A DNA stretch of 64,000 bases, from the NCBI GenBank assembly GCA_020633205.1, contig JACKEB010000012.1:806001-870000 (forward strand), given 5' to 3'. The notes beneath the pieces are model-generated. The model saw nothing but the letters and a program-made list of their open reading frames with translations. It had not been told where the DNA came from and searched no databases. This document shows, in pieces, positions 26,583-35,181 of this stretch; the first letter of the stretch is position 1; every line of letters begins with the position of its first letter. This DNA comes from Polyangiaceae bacterium. GTDB lineage: Bacteria > Myxococcota_A > Polyangia > Polyangiales > Polyangiaceae. The translations under genes and the position numbers were made by a program.

Positions 26583-27581
26583 ATGGGACTAAGACCCGCC
26601 AGACCCATGCGCCTGGCACGTCTCGACAGCGACGTCCTCGTCTTCGAGAGTCGAACCCCGGTACGCGGGGGACTGGGGGTCGGTACGCTGTTCGTGCTGG
26701 CGTCGCTGCTCCCGTTCTTGGGGGAGGATCTGACGCTTCCACACTGGCTTACCTTCCTGGTGCTAGCCGGAATCGGTGGCGGCTTGATCGGACTCAGCTG
26801 GCCTCGTCGTCGACGCCTGCTGCTGAACCTGAGAGAGCGCCGCTTGGAGGGCGCAGGCAACCCCATCGCCCTGGAAGACATTCAGACGCTGGAGCTTGCT
26901 GGCAGCACGCAGAACCCAGATGAAGTGCCGATCATCTGTTACGAGGTGCGCCTCAAGGCCCGCGCCGGGCGCGAACTGGTGCTGCTCAGCGGAAAGGACC
27001 CGGCGCTCGTCGTACGCGACCTGAGCCGGTTGCTCGAGGTGTGTCCCCTGCCATTGCGCTCGGGCTGGGGACTGCCCAAAGGCGCCGCGCCTTGGACCGT
27101 TAACGAAGAGGCCAGCGCCTCTGAGCGGCCGAGCTCTTCGCCCCGCGAGATCCTCCTCGAGCGTCACGACCCGCCGTTGCCCGGCGGAATCACGGTCTTG
27201 ATCGGAGGCGTCGGCGTTGGCCTGATGTGGGGGATCGACATCTATCGCCGATCTCAAACGGGGCTGCCGCTCTCCGTTCTGAGCGTCGCCCTTGCGGTCT
27301 TCTTCACCTGCCTGCTGACATTGCTCGGCCTGGCTCTGATCTCGAACCGGCTGGTGCTCCGCAGCGGTCCAGAAGGCCTGATCTTGGAGGCGCGTACGCT
27401 CGGGATCCGCCGTCAGCAGTTCCGCATTCCCCCGGCCACGCTCAGCCGAGTGCACGCTGTGAGCCCCGACGGCGAGGACGCTTGGCACGTGCTGCTCGAG
27501 ACCAACCACGGTCCATTCAGCATCCCCTGTCGGCCAAGCAACGCGGCTGAGCTACTACAAGAGCTTCGCCGCACGGCGTAG
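26583..27581 (+). CDS. Integral membrane protein of unknown function
   Basis: About 332 residues. Two pairs of transmembrane helices: GTLFVLASLLPFL with LTFLVLAGIGGGLIGLSW at ~30-80, and ITVLIGGVGVGLMWG with LSVLSVALAVFFTCLLTLLGLALI at ~205-260. Each pair is followed by a soluble beta-rich segment resembling PH-like folds (RRLLLNLRERRLEG and NRLVLRSGPEGLILEAR), so the protein looks like an internal duplication. No named family recognised. The start is uncertain (ATG 26583 or 26607). Confidence 0.72.
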   Translation: MGLRPARPMRLARLDSDVLVFESRTPVRGGLGVGTLFVLASLLPFLGEDLTLPHWLTFLVLAGIGGGLIGLSWPRRRRLLLNLRERRLEGAGNPIALEDIQTLELAGSTQNPDEVPIICYEVRLKARAGRELVLLSGKDPALVVRDLSRLLEVCPLPLRSGWGLPKGAAPWTVNEEASASERPSSSPREILLERHDPPLPGGITVLIGGVGVGLMWGIDIYRRSQTGLPLSVLSVALAVFFTCLLTLLGLALISNRLVLRSGPEGLILEARTLGIRRQQFRIPPATLSRVHAVSPDGEDAWHVLLETNHGPFSIPCRPSNAAELLQELRRTA

Positions 27582-27640
27582 GCCACAAAAGCCAACAGGC
27601 CGCCGAGAGGCAGCCTGGGAGAGTTTCGAGACCTGGTAGC

Positions 27641-27673
27641 CACGCCTGCTGCGAGCTTCGCACAGCAGGCGTG
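27641..27673. terminator. Hairpin between convergent genes
   Basis: An 11-bp perfect inverted repeat (cacgcctgctg / cagcaggcgtg, 11-base loop) lies between the stops of the membrane-protein gene and the small lipoprotein gene. There is no long T-run, so termination in either direction is likely but not certain. Confidence 0.6.
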
Positions 27674-27700
27674 AATGACCGCGGCCTCAGGTGCTGAGGA

Positions 27701-28273
27701 TCACTGCGCGGCGTAGGCGTCGCAGGTCGTGCTTGGGATGCCCGTGCAAGACACGAGCTGATCGTAAGCGTTGTTCTCGCACAGGCAGGCCGTGCAGCAG
27801 CTGAGGTCGCCGTTCGGGCCGCACTCGTTCTTGTCGGAGATGCACTTGCTGACGCAGCTGGTCGCCGCCACTTCGACGGTGATCACCACGCAGCGTGAGC
27901 AGTCGTTCGCGGCGATCGCGTTGTTCGTCGCGGTGTCGATGCAGGTCTGCACGCAGGGTCCGAAGTTGTCGGTGCCAAGGTCGCCAAGGCACATTCCACG
28001 ACCGCAATCACCAGCGATGTCGCCGATGGTCTTCATCTCGCCGCCCACGTCGTACGAGGCCTCGTACTCGGTTTGCAGGTCGACGCATGCGTCCTTGGGG
28101 AGCGTCGTGCCGCCGCCGCTGCCGCCAGCGCCGGTGCCACCGCTGCCGCCGCTTGCGCCGGTGCCACCGGTCGCGCCGCTGCCGCCGTTGCTGCTGTCGC
28201 CGTCATCGCTGCAACCAGCGATGCTGGCGCTAAGAGCCAAAATGGAAGTGAGGATCAAGAGCCGGGTCTTCAT
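27701..28273 (-). CDS. Small Cys-rich lipoprotein
   Basis: A 190-residue product from ATG 28273. It has a lipoprotein signal (ASIAGC), a Gly/Ser/Thr-rich linker of ~35 residues, then a domain with twelve or more Cys residues arranged in pairs (CGRGMC, CSRCV, CVSKC, CCTACLC). This pattern suggests a disulfide-stabilised extracytoplasmic module; no family name can be given. The sequence upstream of the ATG gives no signal peptide. Confidence 0.8.
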   Translation of the reverse strand: MKTRLLILTSILALSASIAGCSDDGDSSNGGSGATGGTGASGGSGGTGAGGSGGGTTLPKDACVDLQTEYEASYDVGGEMKTIGDIAGDCGRGMCLGDLGTDNFGPCVQTCIDTATNNAIAANDCSRCVVITVEVAATSCVSKCISDKNECGPNGDLSCCTACLCENNAYDQLVSCTGIPSTTCDAYAAQ

Positions 28274-28394
28274 GTGGGAAAGGTTCGCACGCGGATATGG
28301 CTTCGGCAATTGAATTGCATCCCTGAGGTTTCCGGCACCGGTCCGTTGTGTAGCCAGGCTGGATCCGGATCCCAGATCGGGCTACGTCGCCCCA

Positions 28395-29831
28395 ATGCGT
28401 TCAACCCCACCACACTCGCTCCTGTCTCCTGCTCGCGCCAGCCAATCTCCGGCCGTACGCCCCAGCGCGCTGCTGTGCTTCGCGGGCCTCTTGGCGCTGG
28501 GTTGTGGCAATGCTCCGCCAGCCGAGCAGCCGACCGCCAACACTGCAAGCGCGCCCACCGAGGTGGCGTCCGCGGCTGCTCCTCCGAGCGCTGTACCCAG
28601 CGCGACCGTGACCGCGCCGCCAGATCCGCCGCCGAAGCCAGCGCCGGATCGGCCGCTGAATGTGCTCTTGATCCTCGTGGACAGCATGCGGGCCGACATG
28701 CCCTGGGCTGGCTACGACAAGCCGATCGCGCCAAACCTCACGGAACTGGAGAAGCACAGCGTCAGCTACACCCGTGCGCACTCCATCTCGAGCTACACCG
28801 CGAAGAGCGTTGGCGGGCTGCTAGCTGGGAAGTACCCCTCGGCGCTGCGTCGAAGCGGCTTCTTCTTCACGAAGTACTCCGATGCGGACACCTTCTTTCC
28901 GGAGCTCCTGCAGGCGGCAGGCGTGCACACCATGGCGGGCCACGCCCACATGTACATGAAGCGCGGAAACAAGATGGATCAAGGCTTCGATGACTGGCGC
29001 GTCGTGCCCGGCATCGACTTCGACGCCCAGACCGACAACCACATCACCAGCCAGAAGATGACGCCGATGGCCATCGAACAGCTGGGAGCCGTCAAGGCGG
29101 ACAAGCCGTTCTTCATGTACCTGCACTACATGGACCCCCACGACGTCTACAACGCCCATAAGGAGGCTCCCGACTTCGGCAAGTCGGCGCGTGGGCGCTA
29201 CGACTCCGAGATGTGGTACACGGATTTCCACATCGGTAAGTTGCTCGACTACTGCAAGGCGCAGCCCTGGTGGTCCAAGACCGCCGTAATCGTCAGCGCA
29301 GACCATGGTGAAGCCTTTGGCGAGCACCATCAGTTCCGTCATGCATTTTCCCTGTGGGAAATGCTGACGCACGTACCGCTGTTCATTCACCTGCCAGATC
29401 GTGAGGAAGGTCGCCGTATCGACACCCCTCGCGGGGCCATCGACATCGCTCCCACGGTGCTCGACCTGATGGGCGTCAAGGCGCCCGAAGGCGAGTTCCC
29501 AGGCAAGAGCCTGGTGGAGGAGATGTACGGACGCGAGGAGCCGGCGGAGCGGCCGGTGATCCTGGATCTCCCGGCGGACAGCAACAATCCCCGCGTGCGC
29601 GCGATGATCGTCGGAGACTACAAGCTCATCGTCTATGACAACGGCTGGCGTAAGGACTTGTTCAATCTCAAGGCCGATCCCGGTGAGTCCAAAGATCTCG
29701 CCAAGACGGAGCCCGACAAGTTCAAGGAAATGGTGGAGCGCTTCGACGCTGAGTGGGGCAAGGTCAAGGAGGTCAAGCCCTATGGCGGTAACAAGCTGAA
29801 GGACGGCAGCACCGCAACCGGTCCGATGTGA
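28395..29831 (+). CDS. Sulfatase/alkaline-phosphatase-superfamily lipoprotein with atypical nucleophile site
   Basis: A 478-residue exported protein: signal with Cys37 (LLALGC), a Pro/Ala linker to ~85, then a catalytic domain. Metal-ligand motifs are LILVDSMRAD (Asp96), MDPHDVY and SADHGEAFGEHH (Asp303, His304). Where sulfatases have a formylglycine C-x-P-x-R ahead of LLTG, this protein has S-S-Y-T-A-K-S-V-G-G-L-L-A-G, with Thr135 at the nucleophile position and no Pro or Arg. It may act as a phosphatase, phosphoglycerol/phosphoethanolamine transferase-like enzyme, rather than a sulfatase. The C-terminal region has the usual DLFNLKADPGESKDLA strand. A terminator follows. Confidence 0.88.
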   Translation: MRSTPPHSLLSPARASQSPAVRPSALLCFAGLLALGCGNAPPAEQPTANTASAPTEVASAAAPPSAVPSATVTAPPDPPPKPAPDRPLNVLLILVDSMRADMPWAGYDKPIAPNLTELEKHSVSYTRAHSISSYTAKSVGGLLAGKYPSALRRSGFFFTKYSDADTFFPELLQAAGVHTMAGHAHMYMKRGNKMDQGFDDWRVVPGIDFDAQTDNHITSQKMTPMAIEQLGAVKADKPFFMYLHYMDPHDVYNAHKEAPDFGKSARGRYDSEMWYTDFHIGKLLDYCKAQPWWSKTAVIVSADHGEAFGEHHQFRHAFSLWEMLTHVPLFIHLPDREEGRRIDTPRGAIDIAPTVLDLMGVKAPEGEFPGKSLVEEMYGREEPAERPVILDLPADSNNPRVRAMIVGDYKLIVYDNGWRKDLFNLKADPGESKDLAKTEPDKFKEMVERFDAEWGKVKEVKPYGGNKLKDGSTATGPM

Positions 29832-29878
29832 GCTTTTCTGTGCGGGAATAGCGCCTGGCCGTCACAGACTGGGAGAAG

Positions 29879-29920
29879 CGGGGCTGTCGCCAAAGAGCGA
29901 CGGCCCCGCGGTGCTTGGTA
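29879..29920 (+). terminator. Terminator after the sulfatase-like gene
   Basis: Inverted repeat cggggctgtcgc / gcgacggccccg (one mismatch, 6-base loop), followed by cggtgctt. Its 3' flank closely resembles that of the glutaredoxin terminator. Confidence 0.75.
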
Positions 29921-29941
29921 GCGCTGTTTTGTGGGGGAGCG

Positions 29942-30973
29942 TTAGCGCACGACGGACCCGAGATCTTGATCGAGCTGTTCGGCGGTGGTGCGGATCACAC
30001 TGGCGTACCAGCGGGTGTGGTTCGTCCGCACGAGGTACTCCGTCTTGCCGTCGGAGTCTTCGCCCTCACCCTTCGCGCTGACGAGCACCAGCTCGCCGAT
30101 GCGCTTCTTGCCTTCGAAATACTCGACAGCGAACACCGGCGTGGCGCTCGGATCAGGCTTTTCTGCCACGTAGCGATTGGGGCGCAGGCGGCCGAGCTTC
30201 ACCATCCAGTTCGTCGCGGTTTCGTCCTCTTGCTTGGGTGACTCTGCGTCGGCCCAAGCACTCTCGTTGCCGCCCATGGGCACCAGCTCACGCGTCTGAT
30301 TTCCAACGCTAATGCGCACCCGCGTCACCTGCGCGGGCTCGAAGCCGTTCAGGTTGCGTTCGGTCAGGCGCGAGTCCGCGTTCTCCAGGTCGCGGGTGAT
30401 GCTGCCGAGGATCGCGTAGGCGACGCCGCTGTCTTTGTCCCGAACGTAGCGATCCGCGCCTCCCGGCGTGGTGCCACCGAGCTCCAGCGCATGCGTCTTG
30501 CCCCCAACCGTCACCCGCAGCGTGCCCTCCGGCTTGTCGAAGCCGAAGTCTGCTGCCTGGCCCTCGGCGATTTTCCCCAGGGATCGATAGGCACCAAGCG
30601 GGGCGAGCTGTTCGGCGAGCTTTTCCATGCTGCTGGCCGCGATGAAGCGCACCGTCTCCGACTCGGGCTTCGGCTCGGGGGGCTTCTCTGCGCCAGCGTC
30701 CGCCTTCACCGGGGTGGGCGGCTTGCGCTTCTCCCGCGTCAGCTCCCCCACGTAGTAGCGCCCTTCCTTGTCCTGCTTGCCCTCGAGGGTGACCTTTCGC
30801 CCCTGCATCTCGAGTTCGATCTTGCTCAGCTGGTCTGGCGTGCCGCTCCACACCTGCACCTCGAGACGCTGAGTCCCAGCAGGCGGCGCGCTCTTGGTGT
30901 AGCCAGAGTAAGCCAGCGCACTAGCGAGGAGCAGCAGGCCGCCGTGAAGGAACAAGCTCCGATTGGTCTTCAT
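29942..30973 (-). CDS. DUF4340 domain-containing protein
   Basis: A 343-residue protein with an N-terminal TM or signal segment (LFLHGGLLLLASALAYSGY) and a mature region with the repeated strand pattern of DUF4340 proteins (RLTVGG/ELGGTTPGG-ADRYVR, then the ITRDLENADSRLTERNL stretch). DUF4340 genes usually sit next to Gld-type ABC transporter genes, as here. Its ATG overlaps the stop of the GldG-like gene by 4 bp (ATGA). Function in the complex is not known. Confidence 0.88.
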   Translation of the reverse strand: MKTNRSLFLHGGLLLLASALAYSGYTKSAPPAGTQRLEVQVWSGTPDQLSKIELEMQGRKVTLEGKQDKEGRYYVGELTREKRKPPTPVKADAGAEKPPEPKPESETVRFIAASSMEKLAEQLAPLGAYRSLGKIAEGQAADFGFDKPEGTLRVTVGGKTHALELGGTTPGGADRYVRDKDSGVAYAILGSITRDLENADSRLTERNLNGFEPAQVTRVRISVGNQTRELVPMGGNESAWADAESPKQEDETATNWMVKLGRLRPNRYVAEKPDPSATPVFAVEYFEGKKRIGELVLVSAKGEGEDSDGKTEYLVRTNHTRWYASVIRTTAEQLDQDLGSVVR

Positions 30974-33330
30974 CGCTCTTCCTCCTCGTCCTGATCTTCG
31001 GCGTCTGCGTCGGAGTCTTCTGCGTCGGAGTCGGAGCCAGGTTCTGAGTCTGGCTCGTCGTCCTCATCACTCGGATCAGACGTTTCGTCGGCTGGGTCCG
31101 GGTCGGACTTCTCATCCTCCTCGTCTGCCGATTTACCCCGCGGATTTGGGGGTGAGGAGCTCTCTTCAGCAGACCGAGCTGGCACCTGCCGACGACGGCT
31201 TAGCAAGAGCCCAAGGCCAAGCACCAGCATCGGCACCCCGAGGATCGTCGCGTAGAACCAGATGGTGTCACCCTTCTTGGTGTGTTCTATCGGGTGATCC
31301 TCTTCGCTCGATATCTCCCCAGCGAAGCTCTCTTCTCCGCCCAGCCAGCGCACCACGTCGACGAACATCAGCTGATTCGTAGGCGATTTCGCCATCACGA
31401 AATCGCTCACTGCGTCCGCGTCGGAGATCACGAAGGCGCGCATCTCGCTCGGTAACAGCTCGTCCTTGAGAGGCTTGCCCTTGGGATCCGCTTTGGGCTC
31501 CGGCTTGGTCGGAGCTTTGCTCGCGCTGCTGGAGACCGCGGCGGCGAAGTTGTACACCTTTCTCAACTCGCCCGGGTCGAACTGGTAGTTGCGATTCAGG
31601 TCGGCGAAGGTCCCCGAGAGCGAGCGGATGGCAAAATCGACCTGAGTCGTGCCTTGCGGAGACTTGACGAGGCTGCCCGCGCCGTTGACCACGATCGCGG
31701 CGCGCGCGGAGTTGCGGCTCAAGGTGGACACCGACGCATGGGACGAGAACTTGTTCGTCGGCAAGAGCCCGTTGTCCGACGCGTTGAAGCGCAGGCGCAG
31801 GTGCTTTGCGGGTGCGTCGTTCACCAAGATGCCTGGTTCGAGATCGAGCCCGACCACCTCGGCGAGCGCGTTCAGCTGACCGAGCGCCTCAGACGGCTCC
31901 GTGGGGGTCGCGACCTCGGTTGCCTCTGACGGCCCCGCGCTGGGCGCAGGCTTGGCGCTGGGCGCAGGCTTGGCGCTGGGCGCAGGCTTGGTGCTAGGCG
32001 CAGGCTTGGCGCTGGGCGCAGGCTTGGTGCTAGGCGCAGGCTTGGTGCCAGGCGCAGGCTTGGCGCTAGGCGCAACGGCCACATCGCTGTCGGCGGCTAG
32101 GGTCGGCGTGGTGGAAACTGCGTCAGGATCGAGCGCAATGAACAGCTTGCCGCCCCGAGCCGCATACCCTTTCAAGGTCTTGAGCTCCTCGGGTGCGAAG
32201 GGCTCCGTCGGGCCGAGCACCATCACCAACGTCGCATCCTCGGGGATCTCGCTGCCTAGCCCCTGAGCGAGGCCGAGGGTTTTCACTAGGTAGTTCTGCG
32301 CCTCGAGCTGGCGCTTCAAGATCGACGCGGAGCGATCCTGGGCGGCATCGCCCGCCAGCGGCTGATCGTTGATTTCCCCGTGGCCGACCGTGAGATAAGC
32401 CACGCGGCGCTTGCGCACGACTTTGAGCAGCTTCTCCTGGAAGTCCGCATCCAGAGTCTTCAGCTTCTTCTTGGCGCCACTCATTTCGGTGCCGATGCGC
32501 AGGCTCTCGTTGACGCTGTCTTTGACCAAAACGATCACGCCGTCTTGAGTCACCCGAAGCTCGCGAGCGAGACCGGGCGCCATCAAGCGATCCTGGATTT
32601 CCACCTGGAGTTTTGGATTCACGCGGCCTAGCTCGTCGAGGTAACCCTTGACCTCGCTGCGGGCCTCGTTGACGTCAGGGAAGAACGCGACGACGCGCAC
32701 GGGCTCCGTCAGGCTCTCCACGATCTTCTTCGTCGAATCGCTCGGTCGCGACGTACGGAAATAGGAGAAATCCAGCTTCCAATCCGACGTCCCCGCGGCA
32801 AACACGAACAGGCTGCAGTACACCGCGGCCGCAGCCAGCGAGAGGCCCGCGGTGGCCGCAGCCAACACTCGCCGGCGCTCGCTGCGGGCCGCCCGCCGAG
32901 TCGGCCAGAGCGCCGCTTCCGCGAAGATCAGCGGCAGCGTTCCGAGCAAGAGCAGCGCGGCCCAGACGACGCGCAGCACTTCGACGGTGCGTTCGCGGTC
33001 CTTGGCGGGCCCGGTGTCGAGCCCGAAGGCGCTCAAGCCGGCATCCGTGCTGACGAAGTACGCCGCGACGCCGGCGAGGGCCACCACGCTCAAGATCTGC
33101 AGGATGCGCGCGATGCCTTGGGTCTCTCCGCGCTCCTGAAACGCGGGAACGAAGCGCCCCAGCGTTCCGAAACCGATCAGGAGCAGCGCTGGACCAGTGA
33201 TCAGCCACCGCCCACTCTCAGCGCCTGCCAGTACTCGCTCGCCGAGCAGTAAAAGCAACAGGCCAACCAGGTAAGCGGGAAGCAGCCACGGTGCCAGGCT
33301 CTTCGATTGCTTGACGTCGCTCATCGCCAA
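30970..33330 (-). CDS. GldG-like ABC transporter auxiliary protein
   Basis: A 786-residue membrane protein. Four or so TM helices at ~15-190 precede a periplasmic GldG/IFT52-like domain (region TSRPSDSTKKIVESLTEPVRV, then YLTVGHGEIND and MVLGPTEPFAPEELKTLKGYAARGGKLFIALDP). A Pro/Ala/Lys-rich insertion of six-residue units lies at ~420-465, encoded by an 18-bp tandem repeat. A last TM helix (IWFYATILGVPMLVLGLGLLL) is followed by an acidic cytoplasmic tail of ~75 residues, mostly Asp, Glu and Ser. It overlaps the upstream permease gene by 10 bp. Role: auxiliary subunit of an ABC-2 exporter, as in gliding-motility gldAFG of Bacteroidota; the cargo is unknown. Confidence 0.88.
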   Translation of the reverse strand: MAMSDVKQSKSLAPWLLPAYLVGLLLLLLGERVLAGAESGRWLITGPALLLIGFGTLGRFVPAFQERGETQGIARILQILSVVALAGVAAYFVSTDAGLSAFGLDTGPAKDRERTVEVLRVVWAALLLLGTLPLIFAEAALWPTRRAARSERRRVLAAATAGLSLAAAAVYCSLFVFAAGTSDWKLDFSYFRTSRPSDSTKKIVESLTEPVRVVAFFPDVNEARSEVKGYLDELGRVNPKLQVEIQDRLMAPGLARELRVTQDGVIVLVKDSVNESLRIGTEMSGAKKKLKTLDADFQEKLLKVVRKRRVAYLTVGHGEINDQPLAGDAAQDRSASILKRQLEAQNYLVKTLGLAQGLGSEIPEDATLVMVLGPTEPFAPEELKTLKGYAARGGKLFIALDPDAVSTTPTLAADSDVAVAPSAKPAPGTKPAPSTKPAPSAKPAPSTKPAPSAKPAPSAKPAPSAGPSEATEVATPTEPSEALGQLNALAEVVGLDLEPGILVNDAPAKHLRLRFNASDNGLLPTNKFSSHASVSTLSRNSARAAIVVNGAGSLVKSPQGTTQVDFAIRSLSGTFADLNRNYQFDPGELRKVYNFAAAVSSSASKAPTKPEPKADPKGKPLKDELLPSEMRAFVISDADAVSDFVMAKSPTNQLMFVDVVRWLGGEESFAGEISSEEDHPIEHTKKGDTIWFYATILGVPMLVLGLGLLLSRRRQVPARSAEESSSPPNPRGKSADEEDEKSDPDPADETSDPSDEDDEPDSEPGSDSDAEDSDADAEDQDEEEER
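31937..32078. repeat. 18-bp tandem repeat inside the GldG-like gene
   Basis: About 7.5 copies of gcgctgggcgcaggcttg and near variants, coding for a six-residue SxKPAP unit on the minus strand. The unit length keeps frame, so copy-number changes would lengthen or shorten the linker without a frameshift. Confidence 0.85.
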
Positions 33331-34055
33331 CGCCTCGCTTCCAGTACCTTGGTGGCGGCCAACAAGAAGAACGTTGTTACCGCGAGGTAGTAAGCAACGG
33401 CATCCAGCTTGAGCACGCCGTCCATGAACGGCTTGAAGTTGTCGTGGTGCAGGGAGAGTGCTCCAAGGAAGGAATTGAGCGGTGGCTCAGTCACTTTTGC
33501 GAGCAGCCAGAGCGTCACCATCGGCCCGAGGATCAGCGCGGTGATCACCACCGCAACCACCTGGGAGCGTGCGAGCGTAGAGGCGAAAAGCCCGATGCTC
33601 ATCGCGGCGCTCCCCAAGAGCAGCAGGCCAAGGTAGCCCACCAGGATGTGACCAACGCTGACCTTGCCGTTCACGAAGATCAGCGCGGGCATGTACGCCG
33701 TGAGTACCGTCGCGAGGCTGATGACGCAGAGCGCTGACAGGAACTTACCGAGCACGATTTGCCCGTCGGTCACCGGTGAGGTGTTGAGGAGCGTGAGAGT
33801 ACCGGTTTGCCGTTCCTCCGCTACCAGGCGCATCGAGAGCAGCGGGCACGCGATCATCAGCGGCCCGCTAGCGTTGTAGAAGAACTGCCTGAGCACCTCA
33901 GCGCTGAGGAGTCTGTCGGCGCTGAGACCGAAGATGTAGAACAGGATGCCGCTCATCAGGAGCATCCCGCTGACGACGATCGCTCCTAGCGGTGAGCGAC
34001 GGTAAGACTTGAGTTCCCGCCCTGCGATCAACGCGACGTTTCCAAGGGAAGCCAT
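33321..34055 (-). CDS. ABC-2 type transporter permease (GldF-like)
   Basis: A 244-residue protein with six hydrophobic segments typical of an ABC-2 permease: the amphipathic start REL-KSYRRSPLGAIVVSGMLLMSGILFYIF, the central LLLGSAAMSIGLFASTLARSQVVAVVITALIL, and a C-terminal helix. The EERQTGTLTLLNTSPV stretch after the second helix is a standard ABC-2 coupling segment. Its start overlaps the ATPase stop (TGATG), and it overlaps the GldG-like gene by 10 bp. Confidence 0.92.
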   Translation of the reverse strand: MASLGNVALIAGRELKSYRRSPLGAIVVSGMLLMSGILFYIFGLSADRLLSAEVLRQFFYNASGPLMIACPLLSMRLVAEERQTGTLTLLNTSPVTDGQIVLGKFLSALCVISLATVLTAYMPALIFVNGKVSVGHILVGYLGLLLLGSAAMSIGLFASTLARSQVVAVVITALILGPMVTLWLLAKVTEPPLNSFLGALSLHHDNFKPFMDGVLKLDAVAYYLAVTTFFLLAATKVLEARRWR

Positions 34056-35026
34056 CAGTGAACGCCCCCACCCTGGCGACTGCGACCGCCGTCGGCGTAC
34101 GCGCTGCCTTCCGCCAGACGCATGAACACGCTCTCCAACTCGTGCTCGCTGCGGCCGAGCTCCAAGAGCTCCGCCCCGGCTTCGACCACCCTGCGGGCGA
34201 TGCTCGCGCGTTGATCCGACTGTGTCCGCAGCTCGGCGCGCAAGGCTTTACCCTCTTTGCCAAGCTCTACGATTTCCACGGCCTCAAGGTCCTGAAGAAG
34301 CGAACGCAGCGCGTCCACCTCCAACCCGGAGACCAGCAGGCTGAGGCGCATCCCTCCGAGCGTGCGATTCACGATTGCTGCCTCGCTGTCGTCTGCGACG
34401 ATCGTACCGTCGCGGATCACGAGCAGTCGGTCGCAGGTCTGACTGATTTCCGAGAGGATATGACTTGAGATCAGCACCGTGTGATCCCCCGCCAGCCCGC
34501 GGATCAGATGCCTCATCTCCACGATCTGCCGCGGGTCGAGTCCACTGATCGGTTCATCCAGCACCACGAATTTCGGCCTGTGCACGATGGCCTGGGCGAT
34601 GCCCACGCGTTGCTGAAAGCCGTGGCTCAGCGTGCCGATCACCTGGTCGAGGCGGGCCGCGATCCCGGTTTGCTCGGCCGCCTCGTTGACGCGCTTTTGC
34701 ACGTCGCCTTTCGAAACGCCCTTCAAGCGAGCCGCGAACACCAGGAACTCGCGCACCGTCATCTCTGGGTAGAGCGGCGGTTTGTCCGGCAGATAGCCCA
34801 CCCGGGCGCGCACCTCGTCGGGGTGGTCCACCACGTCATAGCCGTCGACCATGACCTGGCCGGCAGAGGGCAGTAGGTCGCAAGCCAGGATGCGCAGCGT
34901 GGTGGTCTTGCCAGCGCCGTTCTCACCCAACAACCCGACGACTTGCCCTGCTTGGACTTCCACGTCGAGCGGCCCGATGGCGCGGCTTGGGCCGTAGTAT
35001 TTATAGAGACCTCGGATCTGGATCAC
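34055..35026 (-). CDS. ABC transporter ATP-binding protein (GldA-like)
   Basis: About 323 residues from GTG 35026, chosen because GGAG lies ten bases upstream and the ABC domain begins at once (IQIRGLYKYYGPSRA). Walker A is GENGAGKTTT, the signature is in LSHGFQQRVGIAQAI, Walker B is FVVLDEPISGLDP, and the switch His is in ISSHIL. The signature reads LSHGF rather than LSGGQ, as in other GldA/DrrA-type ATPases. A C-terminal ~80-residue extension holds an accessory domain. First gene of the four-gene exporter operon. Confidence 0.92.
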   Translation of the reverse strand: MIQIRGLYKYYGPSRAIGPLDVEVQAGQVVGLLGENGAGKTTTLRILACDLLPSAGQVMVDGYDVVDHPDEVRARVGYLPDKPPLYPEMTVREFLVFAARLKGVSKGDVQKRVNEAAEQTGIAARLDQVIGTLSHGFQQRVGIAQAIVHRPKFVVLDEPISGLDPRQIVEMRHLIRGLAGDHTVLISSHILSEISQTCDRLLVIRDGTIVADDSEAAIVNRTLGGMRLSLLVSGLEVDALRSLLQDLEAVEIVELGKEGKALRAELRTQSDQRASIARRVVEAGAELLELGRSEHELESVFMRLAEGSAYADGGRSRQGGGVH

Positions 35027-35181
35027 TTGCTCGAAGCTCCCGTTCGCTGGGGCGTGCTCCAGAGACCAGCCTCGGAGGGTCTGAACCAGGATCTCGCCCG
35101 ACGAACTGTGGTGCGCCATCGGCGCATAAGGCGGCCCTTCAGACCAGCTCGCCCGGCCGCTTATTCCCCAAAGATTCCGCC

